Shown: piece by piece, positions 22,987-34,559 of the stretch
Layout: every line of letters begins with the position of its first letter
Position numbering within the stretch: position 1 is the stretch's first letter
Assembly: GCA_028023455.1 (NCBI GenBank)
Contig: JAQFVV010006221.1
Location: forward strand, 8,599,011 to 8,663,010
Length of the DNA stretch: 64,000 nt
Source: Epiperipatus broadwayi
Taxonomy: Eukaryota > Onychophora > Udeonychophora > Euonychophora > Peripatidae
Direction: 5' to 3'
Made by a program: the position numbers and the translations under genes
The notes under the pieces: generated by a model
What the model saw: only the letters and a program-made list of their open reading frames with translations
What the model was told of the DNA's origin: nothing
Database searches by the model: none

Positions 22987-23600
22987 ATGACCATTACAAT
23001 ATGCATTTCATGTTGAACCAGTACTTAGCAGTTAGTCTAGATCATCATTCTCCATACATATATATATATAATCAGTGCTCAGTTTATATTAAGATAGAAA
23101 ATCTTCAAACTTTAATGGACAGGCTTCAATCATCTCCACTCTCCAACTTTTCAGCTGTCCATATCATTGAAAATCTGATGATGGCATGTTCAAAGCCCTT
23201 GTTTGCCAATTTTGTTGTTATACCCATGTTGATCATAAATCATTCTGGCCCTTCATATGCAGGGCCTTAAGCCCATTTAATTACATAGAAGAAACAAGGG
23301 TTTGAACATGAATGCCATCATCAGATTTTCAATGATATGGACAACTGAAGAGTTGGGAAGTGGAGAAGATTGAAACCTCTTCATTAAAGGTTGAAGATTT
23401 GCTATCTTAATATAAACCAATTATTGATTGTATATTTATATGGGAGATGATGATCTGGATCAACTGATGAATGCTGGCTCAGCACAAAATGCATATATTG
23501 GAGATCATTTATCTTTTTCACATGAATTTGGTCCTGTGTAGTGGATGACAAAAAATAGCTTGAACATCTGAGTTCAAATCCCGTACAATTACATCTAGCT
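22987..23600. mobile_element. foldback (inverted-dimer) element, copy 2
   Basis: The left arm (about 22990-23205) runs forward through TTTCATGTTGAACCAG, TTTAATGGACAGGC and TTGAAAATCTGATGATGG. The right arm (about 23292-23595) returns through CCATCATCAGATTTTCAA and TGCTGGCTCAGCAC to GAGTTCAAATCCC. The centre holds a second inner block (CTGGCCCTTCATATGCAGGG) shared with monomer ends. The left outer end is lost. Frames here reflect the element and are not genes. Confidence 0.75.
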
Positions 23601-24940
23601 TAAAAGTATATATAATATATTTGTATTTAAATATTATGTATATATATTTAAAAAATACAAGTTTGGGATCAATTTCATCAATCTATATATCAAATGCTTC
23701 ACTGCTACTAAAATAATAAAACGGAATATATTGCAACACATACAAATAATATCCCAAATATATATATAAAAAAATACTGGATATATATATATTTGATGTC
23801 TGTGCTGTTTAGTGTAATGGTAAAGTGTTGAACTTCTTGGATTAATTCTCAATTACATAAAAGAGTAAAGTTACTTTGGAGTTACGTGACCTCTCGATCA
23901 ACCAATCTATAATTAGGTTATTTTTGCTCACCAGTCTCCATTCTTGTATAATAATTTTTTATTAATACTGTATTTTATATTAATTTCAAAGAGTAATTAG
24001 TTTTCATAAAGCATTATATACATGTGTGTGAAATATAACTTTCTAAAATTGTTTCAGGGTAATTTATCGGATTTTAAAACTTAGCAAAATATTCTGTGTG
24101 GCTGGAACATTGATGTATGCGGCAGGCGAGAGTTCAAGTCTATGAATTATGGATTAGTCTTGCCAAATCTGGTACTTTTTTTTTAATTTAAAATTTCAAT
24201 CCAACTTCGAGAATTTTACTTCTATCAAAAAAATACATTATAAACTCAACTTTTTAAAAAGCAAAAATCCAAGTGTTGATATAAAATACTATTGTTAAGA
24301 AAATGGAATTTAAAGCTTTATTTATTCTTCATTTTTAAAGGAAGCACTTAATACAATTTGAACTGCAGCTGACATTTCAAATGTAGCAAGTAGCAAAATC
24401 TAATACTTTCACCTTTAATATAAAAGTTGTGTTCAATTACTGAGTACTTAATGTTTAATTTTATTTTATTTTACACTGTCTTCTGAAAACTATTTACTTC
24501 TCATTAAATACTTTATTTTAAAAACGGCGATTTTAATTACGATACACAATAGAGCAATCTACAAAACTTCAAACTGAAAATATACTTGTTTCAGTGAATA
24601 ATTTAATAGTATAATTGTATTAGTTAGAGCATTGACAAAGTGTGAGCGCCATTCTTCAAATACATGCACACACATACTTAGAACACGATTTTACATAATC
24701 TTTTTCAATATGTATATACGTATGATATTACAACTTCAATTAACATATACAGAACATAAAGAAATTAAGATTATAAACATTTTTTTTTTAAATAAAAAAA
24801 TAGAATAATGCAGCGAATACCTATATTAAGATATGTATGTGCTCACGTAATGCATATTTAAACTTCCTAAAAATATATATATATACTACATTTTACTTTG
24901 TAATAAAAATGTTTTTCTTTTCATTATTTCAAGATCCTGT
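23601..24940. other. AT-rich DNA with weak tRNA-like pieces
   Basis: GTTTAGTGTAATGGTAAAGT at 23808 resembles a tRNA D-arm, and GAGAGTTCAAGTC at 24128 resembles a T-arm. Neither lies in a foldable tRNA. Otherwise nothing is recognised. Confidence 0.4.
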
Positions 24941-24943
24941 GCA

Positions 24944-25012
24944 ATTTGTAGAGCGTCTGACTTGGTGTCGAGAGATCTCATGATCGATACTGGGATTCAA
25001 ACTCCTTATGAA
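24944..25012 (+). pseudogene. degenerate tRNA-like sequence
   Basis: TGTGCAATTTGTAGAGCG resembles the D-arm and A box, CTGACTTGGTGTCGAGAG an anticodon-arm and variable region, and CATGATCGATACTGGGATTC a T-arm. The acceptor ends do not pair. It could be a tRNA pseudogene or the head of another SINE type. Confidence 0.4.
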
Positions 25013-25058
25013 CTCTCGAGAAATAAAGCCATATGCCTTATTTATTATTTGTAATTAA

Positions 25059-25647
25059 TAACTGAAACACAGAGGCGTATAATATACCTGTGTCTATATA
25101 TGTAATATATAGGGTATATGAGCACAGACATTCACATGACCCACCACTCTCCACACCATCTCATAACACTGGTACACGTGAACACATATATTGAAAAATA
25201 AATAATCACCAATAAAAGTATTTCATGCTAAACCAGCAATCATCAATTGGTCCAGATTACCATCTCTACACATATATGCTATAAGTGCTCAGATATATAT
25301 TAAGATAGCTAAACCTCACACTTTAATGGACAGGGTGGCCTTCGAGCATTCCATCATAAGATTTTCAATTGGATGGATGGACGGTTGAAGAGTTGGAGTG
25401 TGGAGTAGATTGAAGCCTGTCCATTAAAGTATGAAGATTGGCTATCTTAAAGTATATCTGAGTACTTGTTGCATATATGTGTGGAGGTGATAATCTGGAC
25501 CAACTGATGATTGCTGGTTTAGCATGTAATACGTATGTTGGTGATTATTTATCTTTTCAACATATATGTGTTCAAGTGTATCAGTGTTATGAGATGGTGT
25601 GGAGAGTGGTGATTCCATGTGAAAGTCTGTGCTCATATACCCTATAT
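25059..25647. mobile_element. foldback (inverted-dimer) element, copy 3 (best preserved)
   Basis: Two arms of about 225 bp (25109-25334 and 25416-25641) are near-perfect inverted repeats bounded by TATATAGGGTATATGAGCAC and its complement. A unique centre of about 80 bp contains GTGGCCTTCGAGCATTCC and TGGACGGTTGAAGAGTTGG. A tail unique to the left side (TGAAACACAGAGGCGTATAA, TACCTGTGTC) is shared with copy 4. ATTTGTAATTAA flanks the whole unit (25047-25058 and 25648-25659). The 60-64 codon frames inside are by-products of the arms. Confidence 0.85.
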
Positions 25648-25659
25648 ATTTGTAATTAA

Positions 25660-26739
25660 GTAAATAATTTTTATTTTATCACTTGCACAACTATGTTCAT
25701 TAATATTAAACTTTGAAACCATTTTAAATAAAATTTAAAACTTTTAGGGGGGGGGGCGACAAAGAAAATAACACGCTTGTTGCTTTCGCTTAAATGATTT
25801 TACCCAATCCATCAAAAGAATGAGATTTGACAGTGTAAGACTTAGTGAGCACTGCAAGAAAGTTAATAGTGGATGTCATACCAAAAAATAACATACACAT
25901 AGAAAATTTATAACTTTATAATTAATTGGTGGAATTTTGACATTGTTATAACCCAGTGTTTACAGTGCCTTTACAATCATCTTAATAATATTCTATTCAT
26001 CAACCAGTTGATGGCTTGTGTGATTAATCTGAAACATTGATATATTTATAATCAAAATCATACATGGGTGAATCTGCAAAATATATCATCAATATCTGTA
26101 ACCCATGAAAATCTTCACATGAACATATATACATATTTGTAACCAGTTAAAACCTTTCATATTTTTAATGACTCTGCTAATCGAGTAATAAAGATTAAAC
26201 AAATCCTCCGTATCAATCTTTCACATCTTATAATCATCATTTCCTCTCTTATCTCCACATATATTTCATGAACAACTTTCAATTGTCAAAGAGTTAGAGA
26301 CTTGAAATATTAATCAAACACATTAATTAAATCTTGACTACAATGATAAATAATTAAAATAGCAATTGTATGTAATAAATAGAGCAACACATCTCAAAAA
26401 CTATTAACATAAACATTAATTCCATAAACTTTTTACAATAGGAAAACAGCTAGTTTTTACAATGCATACACTATTAGATATAGAAATGTTTTTTGAGTGA
26501 CAAAAATTAAAAAAGCGAATGTTAAATTAAATCAGTTAAGATATTTAAAATAAAGCTTATTTTTAAATTTGATTGGCTGTTATATAAGCATTCTGAAGAC
26601 ACACACGAGAAGGTTTCAGCCTTTCACTAATCAAAGCAGATCAATCTAAATTCACTTTAACCTGCAATGGGTACAATGTGGCTTTATAAAGTAAACACTA
26701 CAAAGCAATATTTGATACTGTTGAGTTTTGCTATGTAGT
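25660..26739. other. AT-rich DNA, no gene seen
   Basis: A ten-G run lies at 25747-25756. Nothing else is recognised. Confidence 0.5.
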
Positions 26740-27225
26740 TAAGATTCCAAATTTGATTTTTTTTCATTATAAGCATTATTTACAATAAGTATTAAAATAT
26801 TTTTATAAAAAAGTTAAAAAAATATAATCATACATGCAAAAAAATGAAGCTTCCAACTACGACCAGTTGGTTGCTTTTTTTTTTTTTTTAGTAAAATTAC
26901 AATCAGCTATTATAATGAAATACATTTGATTTTGCTTATTACAAGCACTATTTATATATATCACACTCATTCTCTAGACTTTACAGATGCATCACCATCA
27001 TTATGATATTGCTTACATGGTACTACAAGCATGCTTAGTGTATTACACTAAATGTATAACTATTTCACCCTGAAGGAATTTATATATCTCACTTACCAGT
27101 AAATAATTTTTAAGCTTTTCTTACTTCACACCTCCAAGCACTTATATCTAAATAAGTATTATAATATTTGTATAAAAACAGTAAAAGAAATACACTCATA
27201 GATGCAAAAAATGAAATAAAATTAC
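26740..27225 (+). repeat. diverged direct repeats (units near 26.75, 26.93 and 27.14 kb)
   Basis: The series CATTATAAGCATTATTTACA, then AGTATTAAAATATTTTTATA, then ATACATGCAAAAAAATGAA recurs with changes at about 26936, at about 27130-27210 and again at about 27880-27945. The last lies beyond the inserted foldback copy 4. Confidence 0.5.
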
Positions 27226-27238
27226 TTTCAGCTAGAAT

Positions 27239-27774
27239 TGAAACACACAGGATTATTATATACCTGTATCTATATGTGTAATATATAGGATATATGAGCA
27301 CAGACTTTCACACGACCCACCACTCTCCATACTATCTCATAACACTGACACACCTGAACACATATATATTGAAAAGATAAATAATCACCAATATTCATAT
27401 TTCATGCTAAACCAGCAATCATCAGTTGGTCCAGATTACCATCTCTACACATATATACTATAAGTGCTCAGATATATATTAAGATAACCCGCAATCATCA
27501 GTTGGTCCAGATTACCATCTCTACACATATATACTATAAGTGCTCAGATATATATATTAAGATAGTCCGGTTTGGCTATCTTAATATATATCTGATAGTA
27601 TATATGTGTAGAGATGGTAATCTGGACCAACTGATGATTGCTGTTTTAGCATGAAATATGTATATTAGTGATTATTTATCTTTTTAATATATATGTGTTC
27701 GGGTGTATCAGTGTTATGAGATAGTGTGGAGAGTGGTGGGTCGTGTAAAAGTCTGTGCTCATATACCATAAATA
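27239..27774. mobile_element. foldback (inverted-dimer) element, copy 4, with internal duplication
   Basis: It has the same left tail as copy 3 (TGAAACACACAGG, ATATACCTGTATC), then an arm from ATATAGGATATATGAGCAC to AAGATA. A block of about 75 bp (CAATCATCAGTTGGTCCAG to TATTAAGATA) is repeated directly at about 27413 and 27489. The right arm follows after a loop of only about 8 bases near 27570, making a long tight hairpin. Flanks 27226-27238 and 27775-27787 agree at 11 of 13 bases (TTTCA-N2-TAGAAT). Confidence 0.82.
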
Positions 27775-27787
27775 TTTCATTTAGAAT

Positions 27788-28323
27788 ACAACCAATATTG
27801 CTTTTGACTTGGAGAAGTCAGTTGTTTTCTTTTAGGGAAAAAACAATCAGTTATTATAATGAGATAAATTTTATGTAATATAAACATTATTTATAATAAG
27901 TTATAATATTTATATAAAAAAGTATAGGTCACAAAAAATGGAAAAATAAAATCTACATTCGTTAAATCTCCAAAGAGTAGCATAAAACATATACAGATAC
28001 ACATAGAAAGGTACTGAGATGGACACCTGTTCAATTTATAAAATTCTTTAAAATTAAGGCCTATGAACATTTCTAGTAGTATTAGATACTGCTTGTAGCT
28101 GTTGAGAGTCAAAACTCTACGAAGAAATGATCAAATCTCAATATATAATGATAAATAATAGCAATACCAATTATATATAACAGACAAAACAACTTATCAC
28201 ATTGTTAAATAAACAAACTGCCTTCTAGCCATCATAATTCAATAAACTTTTTATAGAATATACAGTGCTATTGCAATAATAATACATTTTATGTTATTCC
28301 CATTCAATTATAGATACAATTTA
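27788..28323. other. AT-rich DNA, continuation of the interrupted repeat
   Basis: CAGTTATTATAATGAGATAA to TTATATAAAAAAGTATAGG (27850-27930) resembles 26905-27190. The 73-codon frame on the minus strand is a by-product. Confidence 0.45.
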
Positions 28324-28428
28324 GTCAAGCATTGTTGGTCGAGAGGTCAGCAACAGCTGCTTTACAAGCAGTTGTCCGAGTTAGCGGGTTCACTTCCTGG
28401 CTGAGGCTATGACACATGAGAAAAAAAA
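28324..28428 (+). mobile_element. tRNA-derived SINE
   Basis: GTCAAGCATTGTTGGTCGAG, CTGCTTTACAAGCAG, GGGTTCACTTCCTGG, GGCTATGACACATGAG and an eight-A tail. It belongs to the subfamily with GAGAGGTCAGCAACAGC. Confidence 0.88.
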
Positions 28429-28900
28429 GTGTGAAATTAGAGTTAAAATCATAAAAATTAATTTCACTTATATCAACTTTGCAAAAAATAATAAAATTCT
28501 TAAATGATTAGGTAGAAGCATATATAATTGTTACATATTAAAAATGTTTTTATCTTCAAGTAGCTTATATTTAATTTTTAATCAATATTTCATAATAAGT
28601 ATTTAAACTTACGAAAGCTTCTTTTATATATTTCACATTCTAGCATACAATGACTTTTCCTTTTAATTATACGATTTCCTATGAAATCAGACTTTTTACT
28701 GTAAATAAAATAACTTAAATATGTTCTTGATAATTTACTGGTTTAATTTATTTGCAGAAAAAATTTCTTATTTCTCAAAAACATTTATTAAATTAATTAA
28801 TACCTATGTTATATTAATTATGAGATGAGTATAAATATGGATGGTACATTACAAATATGGATAATGAAAATTTACAACAATAGATAAGTTATGGGATTAA
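28429..28900. other. AT-rich DNA, no gene seen
   Basis: Nothing is recognised. Confidence 0.5.
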
Positions 28901-28999
28901 CATTATTGAGTTAAAACAGGATTAGATATTTAGGTTAATTTCATTGTTAACTCTATTGCCAGGTCTGAAATAGCTTCCATGTCTATTGAAAAATGAATG

Positions 29000-29402
29000 T
29001 TGTTGCAAGAGTTTTGTCTGTTGTTTAATCTTTTTCATTCTTTGATTAAATAGTGCGTTCTCATGCGGCTTGGGAAGTTGGTATTGTGCCTTACACCTAA
29101 CAATCCATATAGCATAGGTGATGAAAACTACTAGCCTGATTGTATGAATATCTCTTTTGTGGATGCATTCTTTGATATTAAATATTTTGTAATAATCTTC
29201 TTTGCATTATCAAATATTTTTTGTATATTACCTAGACCCATGCATGTTTTAATCATGTGGTCAAATGTTTCCTCATCCCTGCCACAGCTGTGGCAAATTG
29301 ATTGGACTTTGGTGTTACATCTTCTATATCTGAGGAACCAGTTGACCGGCATAGCATCCAGATTAATTTTAAGTAAGTAATCTAAGTATTTTGGCTTTAG
29401 AG
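29000..29402 (-). pseudogene. LINE C-terminal fragment with zinc knuckle
   Basis: On the minus strand a frame open from at least 29400 reads LKPKYLDYLLKINLD and then MPVNWFLRYRRCNTK. Counting from the Met at 29352, residues 20-37 form C-x2-C-x8-H-x4-C, the same spacing as the LINE tail at the left edge of the window. It ends at 29131. This domain follows the reverse transcriptase in several LINE clades and is thought to bind nucleic acid. The reverse transcriptase itself is absent. Sequence downstream on the minus strand to about 29000 is probably the rest of the tail, but I cannot trace it. The two zinc-knuckle fragments differ too much to be the same family. Confidence 0.65.
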
Positions 29403-29404
29403 CT

Positions 29405-30540
29405 CAATATTTGAATAGAATAATTAGTGAATTTCTTATTACCATGTATATAAACCAATCCTACAAGTTATTTAAATTATTATATTAATGGGATATTTTA
29501 TTTCCTGACATACTTTTCACTATACACTACTACAGTTTTGAAAGTACAGTAATTATAATTCCTGTTTTGAGTGATAATCCATCAATGATACTAGCAAAAA
29601 AAATCTTACATTCACTCAATTTTATAATGTATTTTTTTAATATTGCAGTTTCATTAGTACAAAAAAAAAAAAGAGGGAGGGGGATTCTTAAAATATTTTT
29701 ATCCTATATCAATAAAGGGTTAAATAATAAGTATTTCTAATGATGTATGAGGATTTAAGAATGAATGCACTTGCATTTTTTAAATATAGCACGTAACTGA
29801 GATTTTTAAGCGTTTATTAAAAATCATATGTTGAAATAAGAAAAAAAAGTAATATTTAACTTCTTAAAGAAAAGAGGAAAAAATCAATAAAAAAAATACT
29901 TTAGCCAAATCTATATATAATTTTTATTTCATTTAAAATTTGTAACACATAACAGTATTTGATGCTCTGCTCATAACTCATCTACTGTTTGATGGCCTTT
30001 TTTTCTTTTTGATTTATAGTTTTATCAGCATTAGCTTGTGTCTGAACTAAACTTCCATAAATTTTTAAACTCATATATTATTTGCAGGACTGTCACAATG
30101 ATGGATTGGTGTGTCACTATCATGTGACAACCATGTTCAGGAATATGAAACACTGACAAATTTGTTTATTCACCATTTTATATGTTTTTCAACCAAGACA
30201 TTTATCAGCTTTGTGTCTTATATTTGGAAAGTCCTCTTTAATTTTTTCCCCCTTCTATAAAAAAGGAAATAAAAATTCAATATGAGATTTAGTTTAGTTA
30301 TCTTTTTTTTTTAAAAAAAAAAAATTAAAATGCATTATTCATTAATTAATATTTTTAATACTAGTTCTCAAAGTACCAATTGGGATATAAAAGGAATAAA
30401 ATGATTTTTTATTCCTATTAGAAGATTTAGTTACTATATATGTTTGTAGAGGAAATCTTGGAAAATAACTGAATAATATAGTAAACCTTATCATTCAATC
30501 TAAAATTTTAGTTTCTTAAACAAATTATAATTTCAATTGT
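29405..30540. other. AT-rich DNA, no gene seen
   Basis: Contains A-, T- and G-rich homopolymer patches (29660-29685, 30300-30330). No gene is recognised. Confidence 0.5.
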
Positions 30541-30555
30541 CGTAATGTTATAGTT

Positions 30556-30662
30556 TTTTCTTCTTCTCATGTGTCATAGCATCAGCCGGGAAGCGAACCC
30601 GCTAACCCGGGACACCTGCTTGTAAAGCAGCTGTCGCTGACCTCTCGACCACCAATGCTTGA
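30556..30662 (-). mobile_element. tRNA-derived SINE with 15-bp target duplication
   Basis: On the minus strand: GTCAAGCATTGGTGGTCGAG, CAGCGACAGCTGC, CTTTACAAGCAG, GGGTTAGCGGGTTCGCTTCC, GATGCTATGACACATGAG and an A-rich tail. CGTAATGTTATAGTT is present at 30541-30555 and 30663-30677. This is the best full-length copy of its subfamily in the window. Confidence 0.93.
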
Positions 30663-30679
30663 CGTAATGTTATAGTTGA

Positions 30680-31185
30680 TTGATTATTAGAATAAGTAAA
30701 ACAATATTAGTCACATACATATTTTTTTCTCCTGTATATACGTTAATATTTGTATATAATTTGCTTTTAATAAAGTTTTATTTTATAAAATAATAATTTA
30801 TTTTGAATATATTAAATTCTATTCTATATAAGCAAGTTCATCAGGATACTGTGATGAAATAAATAATATTACATTATCATTAGTGGAAGTTTGCTATTGT
30901 TTTTAACGCTCTTAATAAAATATTTGTTTGGATCTTTAAATCATGTTTTGCAGCATAGATAAAATTCTAGATTGGATAAGTGGGTGCAAAATAATACTTT
31001 TTTATATATTATTATTATTAATAAAAGAAAATACAAAATCAAACATAATAATTTGAACACAAACTTAGTACAAATTTTCTATACAGTAAAGATTTTTTTT
31101 ATAGATAAACAACTTCCATATTTCTCCATTCTTTTTTATTATTTCATAAATAATTTCATATAAGTAAAGATACAATAAAAAACAA
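30680..31185. other. AT-rich DNA, no gene seen
   Basis: The frame at 30972-31163 is AT-driven. Nothing else is recognised. Confidence 0.5.
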
Positions 31186-31189
31186 ATAA

Positions 31190-31270
31190 CCCCCAAGATG
31201 AATTTCATGCTGAACCAGCACTCATCAGTTGGGCCAGGTCATCATCTCTCATATACATCTTTATTACATG
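31190..31270 (+). mobile_element. foldback-family fragment
   Basis: CCCCCAAGATGAATTTCATG, CTGAACCAGCACTCATCAG and TTGGGCCAGGTCATCATCTC match the middle of the monomer. The flanking parts are lost. Confidence 0.65.
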
Positions 31271-31719
31271 AAGAGCATTTATGTATAGCAAATTGTCTCA
31301 TTTTTATTTTCAAGCATCAATTTACTCCTCTCCCAAGTTTTACGTTATCAACTTTTTGATAAAAACGTAATGATTATTACTAATCATTTATTAAACTAGA
31401 GATTTTCTCTAGCACATATATACACTTTAATCCAGATTATGAGCAACATTTTATCACTGTATATTAGTGAATACAGTGGTATCTTGGAGTCACAGACCAT
31501 ATTTAAATTTTCTTGCATCTCTACAACTAGCTCAGGATGAAAAAGCAAATCTTTTTTGTACTATCTAATTCTTTTCCAGAATTTATCTCGTAAATATATA
31601 TGAATTGTATCACCTAAAATGAGTTTGGGCAGAATATCAGACATGAAACATTTTTAGGTAGACCACTGTAAGTCACAGTCCAAATTTAAAGAAATTTGAG
31701 CAATGTAAACATATATAAT

Positions 31720-31837
31720 CATTGCACAGCTTGATAATTCATGCATGTTTCACTATTGTTACTAAATTTACCTATTAACATTGCACAGCTTGATAATTCA
31801 TGCATGTTTCACTATTGTTACTAAATTTACCTATTAG
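31720..31837 (+). repeat. perfect tandem duplication, 59-bp unit
   Basis: CATTGCACAGCTTGATAATT to AAATTTACCTATTA occurs at 31720-31778 and again at 31779-31837 with essentially no change, so it is recent. Confidence 0.95.
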
Positions 31838-32016
31838 TTTAAATAATGGATTAAAAAAGAACACAGTAAAACAAACAGCAAACAAAAAGCCAGTCAATGA
31901 AAACCGAGAGTAAGAAGTTTTAAATTACATATAAAATTTATTAATTTCCTCCATACATCCCCCTTTCCTCTTTTCTTTAAATCTAATTAGAAACTGCAAA
32001 GAAAAATAAGACTTTC

Positions 32017-32118
32017 GTCAAGCGTTGGTGGCCGAGTGGTCAGCACAGCTGCCTTACAAGCAGTTGGCCCGGGTTTGCGAGTTCACTTCCCGATCGATGC
32101 TTTGACACATAAAAAAAA
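32017..32118 (+). mobile_element. tRNA-derived SINE
   Basis: GTCAAGCGTTGGTGGCCGAG, TGGTCAGCACAGC, CTGCCTTACAAGCAG, GCGAGTTCACTTCCCG, GATGCTTTGACACAT and an eight-A tail. It belongs to the GTGGTCAGCACAGC subfamily. The anticodon-like loop is CTTACAA, which reads UAC (valine). Confidence 0.9.
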
Positions 32119-32119
32119 T

Positions 32120-32930
32120 AAAAGTTCACCAAAAAAAAAGTAAAAAATAATAGTGTTTACAAATTTAGTCATAATACAATAGCTAGTTCTATCCATTCCT
32201 CATTCCCTTACTTTTTAAAACAAAAGAAAAACAATCCAAATTTCGAACAATCCAAATTTCAAAACAGATTTTTTTTTTACAAATAATAAAATGATTCTTG
32301 GAAATCTATTAACATTTTGTAAATCGTTTTTTCTTTTTGTTTCCTCTCCACCCACACACACATGATCTCCATCTATTTCCTCCATTCAGATAACGACAAA
32401 TTTTTGCCGAAAACCCTAAAGATCTGTTAACAATGAAAACTAATATTAAGAGATACTAGACTAAACAAGGAATTTATAAATTTAGTCATAATATTGTTAC
32501 GACTAAGATAAATAGCTACTTTTGGGGGAAAATCTACAACTTTTCAATTAACCATCCCAGTGTTTAAAAACTCGAATAAAGTTGTTTTTAGAAAGATTGA
32601 AAAAAAAAAAAATGTTATGGTAGTGTTGTCTTGCCAATAAAAGTAATATTGAAAGATATAAAATCATATATTCTAATAACAATTTCAAATAGAATTCCAA
32701 TTTATTAGCAACCAATGATAGTAGAATATAACATTCTAACTCCAAAAAAAAAAAGAGAGTTAAAGATGAGATATACAATAACTATGTAAACCAATCCACA
32801 TATGTTCGCAGATATTATTTCTATTCATTTGGCATCTGGTCATACTATTTTTTAATTTTTTCAATAGCAATAATTACTTTCTGAAAAACGTTAATGCCTA
32901 GCTAAATTATAAGTTTTCATTGTATTCTAT
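32120..32930. other. AT-rich DNA, no gene seen
   Basis: CAATCCAAATTTCGAA is followed by a near copy at 32235-32260. The frame at 32548-32778 shows no family likeness. Confidence 0.5.
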
Positions 32931-32935
32931 CTTTA

Positions 32936-33380
32936 ATTAGAAACCAACTAGTAACCATCTAAACATTCACAATAAAGATAGAAATCAATATTTCTCACTG
33001 CTGTCAAAGCAACCTTCTCACCTTTTAATAGCAAGAATGAAAATCCACTTTTACTAATGGTCCATTGAATATATATGGACACTTAAAGATTGCAACTTGA
33101 CCACAGAGAATGAAATATTGATACAATGAAGTTTAAATAAACCTTCTTAAACATGAAATAAACATGCCCATGTAATGCAGACTAATAAATAGCAATTATA
33201 ACATTACAAACTGCAATACTTTTAAATTGCTCATGTATTATTTAAATAATAAGTGAAATAATGCTCAAAGCTAAATGGGATAATTAGAAACCAACCAGTA
33301 AACACCTAAACACTCACAATAAAGATAGAAATCAATATTTCTCATTGCTGTCAAGACAACCTTCTCACCTTTTAATATGT
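32936..33380 (+). repeat. dispersed tandem-type repeat, unit about 345 bp (1.3 copies)
   Basis: AATTAGAAACCAACTAGTAA to CAACCTTCTCACCTTTTAAT (32936-33030) recurs at 33281-33376. Between them lie GGACACTTAAAGATTGCAAC and AATTATAACATTACAAACTG. The same blocks occur in reverse complement at 37100-37520. Confidence 0.72.
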
Positions 33381-33640
33381 CCTCTTAGTAAAAGCATATT
33401 TTATCTCTTTTAGAGTCTCTTTAAAATAGTTTTTATAACATAAACTGCATTTGCCATTACCATAAAAATACGTTCAAGTTCACTATTGAATTTTTTTTAA
33501 AAAGTTTAAATGCCCTAATCTAATATAAGTGTGTCCTTACAATATAATATCATCACATTCAGCAGGTGAAAGAACAAAGGTAAGTGACCTTTAAAACTGA
33601 AACAATGTAGTCAACAATAATTTTTATTTCAATTAAAAAA
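33381..33640. other. AT-rich DNA, no gene seen
   Basis: Nothing is recognised. Confidence 0.5.
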
Positions 33641-33646
33641 ATTACT

Positions 33647-33756
33647 GTCAAGCATTGTTAGCCGAGAGGTCATCACAGCTACGTTACAAGTAGTTGGTTG
33701 CAGACGGTTGAAAGTTCGCCTCCTGGCCGACGCTATGACATAAGGGGGAAAAAAAA
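33647..33756 (+). mobile_element. tRNA-derived SINE, diverged
   Basis: GTCAAGCATTGTTAGCCGAG, GTCATCACAGCTACGTTAC, AAGTAGTTGG, AGTTCGCCTCCTGG, GACGCTATGACATA and an A-rich tail. It carries a small insertion (TTGCAGACGGTTG) before the B-box region. Confidence 0.8.
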
Positions 33757-33759
33757 CTA

Positions 33760-34555
33760 AAAAAATTGCAATATCCACATATACCTATAAGTAACAAATG
33801 ACAAAGAAGTTTTCCTCAACATAGTAATTTATTTAATAATTTTATGATAAAATTGACATAATGACTGCAATCAGACATATATTACTTTCAAGTATAACAA
33901 CCTCTAATCAAATAGATAGGTTAGATTTCAATATAACAAAAACAAAATATCACACTCACAGTTGTGAAAAAGACAAAACAATAATTTATTAAGAGAATGT
34001 AAATGTAATCAAGACTTTATTTGACTTAATAACCAAATTCTGTTATTACACTTTTATGCTGTTAGTACATTTTTTTACAACCCTGTATTTACTAGATTGC
34101 TAAGCCAATGCAAAATGACACTTTGCATTAGTAGTCCCAAATGAATATGTAAGTAAGTTTCTAAATAAGATTAAAATCTAATACATTCTAGATATAAATA
34201 TCATTAGTTTTATATATAGCTTAGTCCTGACTTAGATGGAAAGTTCATTTTTTTAATAATTTTAATGCCTATATCAGTGAAGAATTACCCATTACATATA
34301 TATCAGATATACTTGGCCTACTCTTTTTTTAAATTGATTTCTTTAACACATTTTTTAAAGATTTAATCAATAGGAAGGACACATGCTGTGCCTTATCAAG
34401 GAAATTGAATGTCTAGCATAATCAACACAAATTTGCATATCTTTAACCTCATTAACAGTTAAGCTATGATTATGGAGGCTGGACCCTTCAAAAGTGCTAA
34501 GCAGATTCATTTGTATTTATTTATTTATTAACAATTTACAGCTTTAAGGACAATT
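33760..34555. other. AT-rich DNA, no gene seen
   Basis: Nothing is recognised. Confidence 0.5.
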
Positions 34556-34559
34556 GTGC

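Noticed and set aside
23808-23860. tRNA D-arm-like GTTTAGTGTAATGGTAAAGT
   Set aside because: No matching T-arm or acceptor pairing in the following 60 bases.
29144-29380. Plus-strand 78-codon frame
   Set aside because: Antisense to the LINE zinc-knuckle fragment.
32017-32118. Possible functional tRNA gene
   Set aside because: The tRNA-like part lacks a paired acceptor stem, continues into a shared tail with poly(A), and recurs eleven times with target duplications; it is a SINE.
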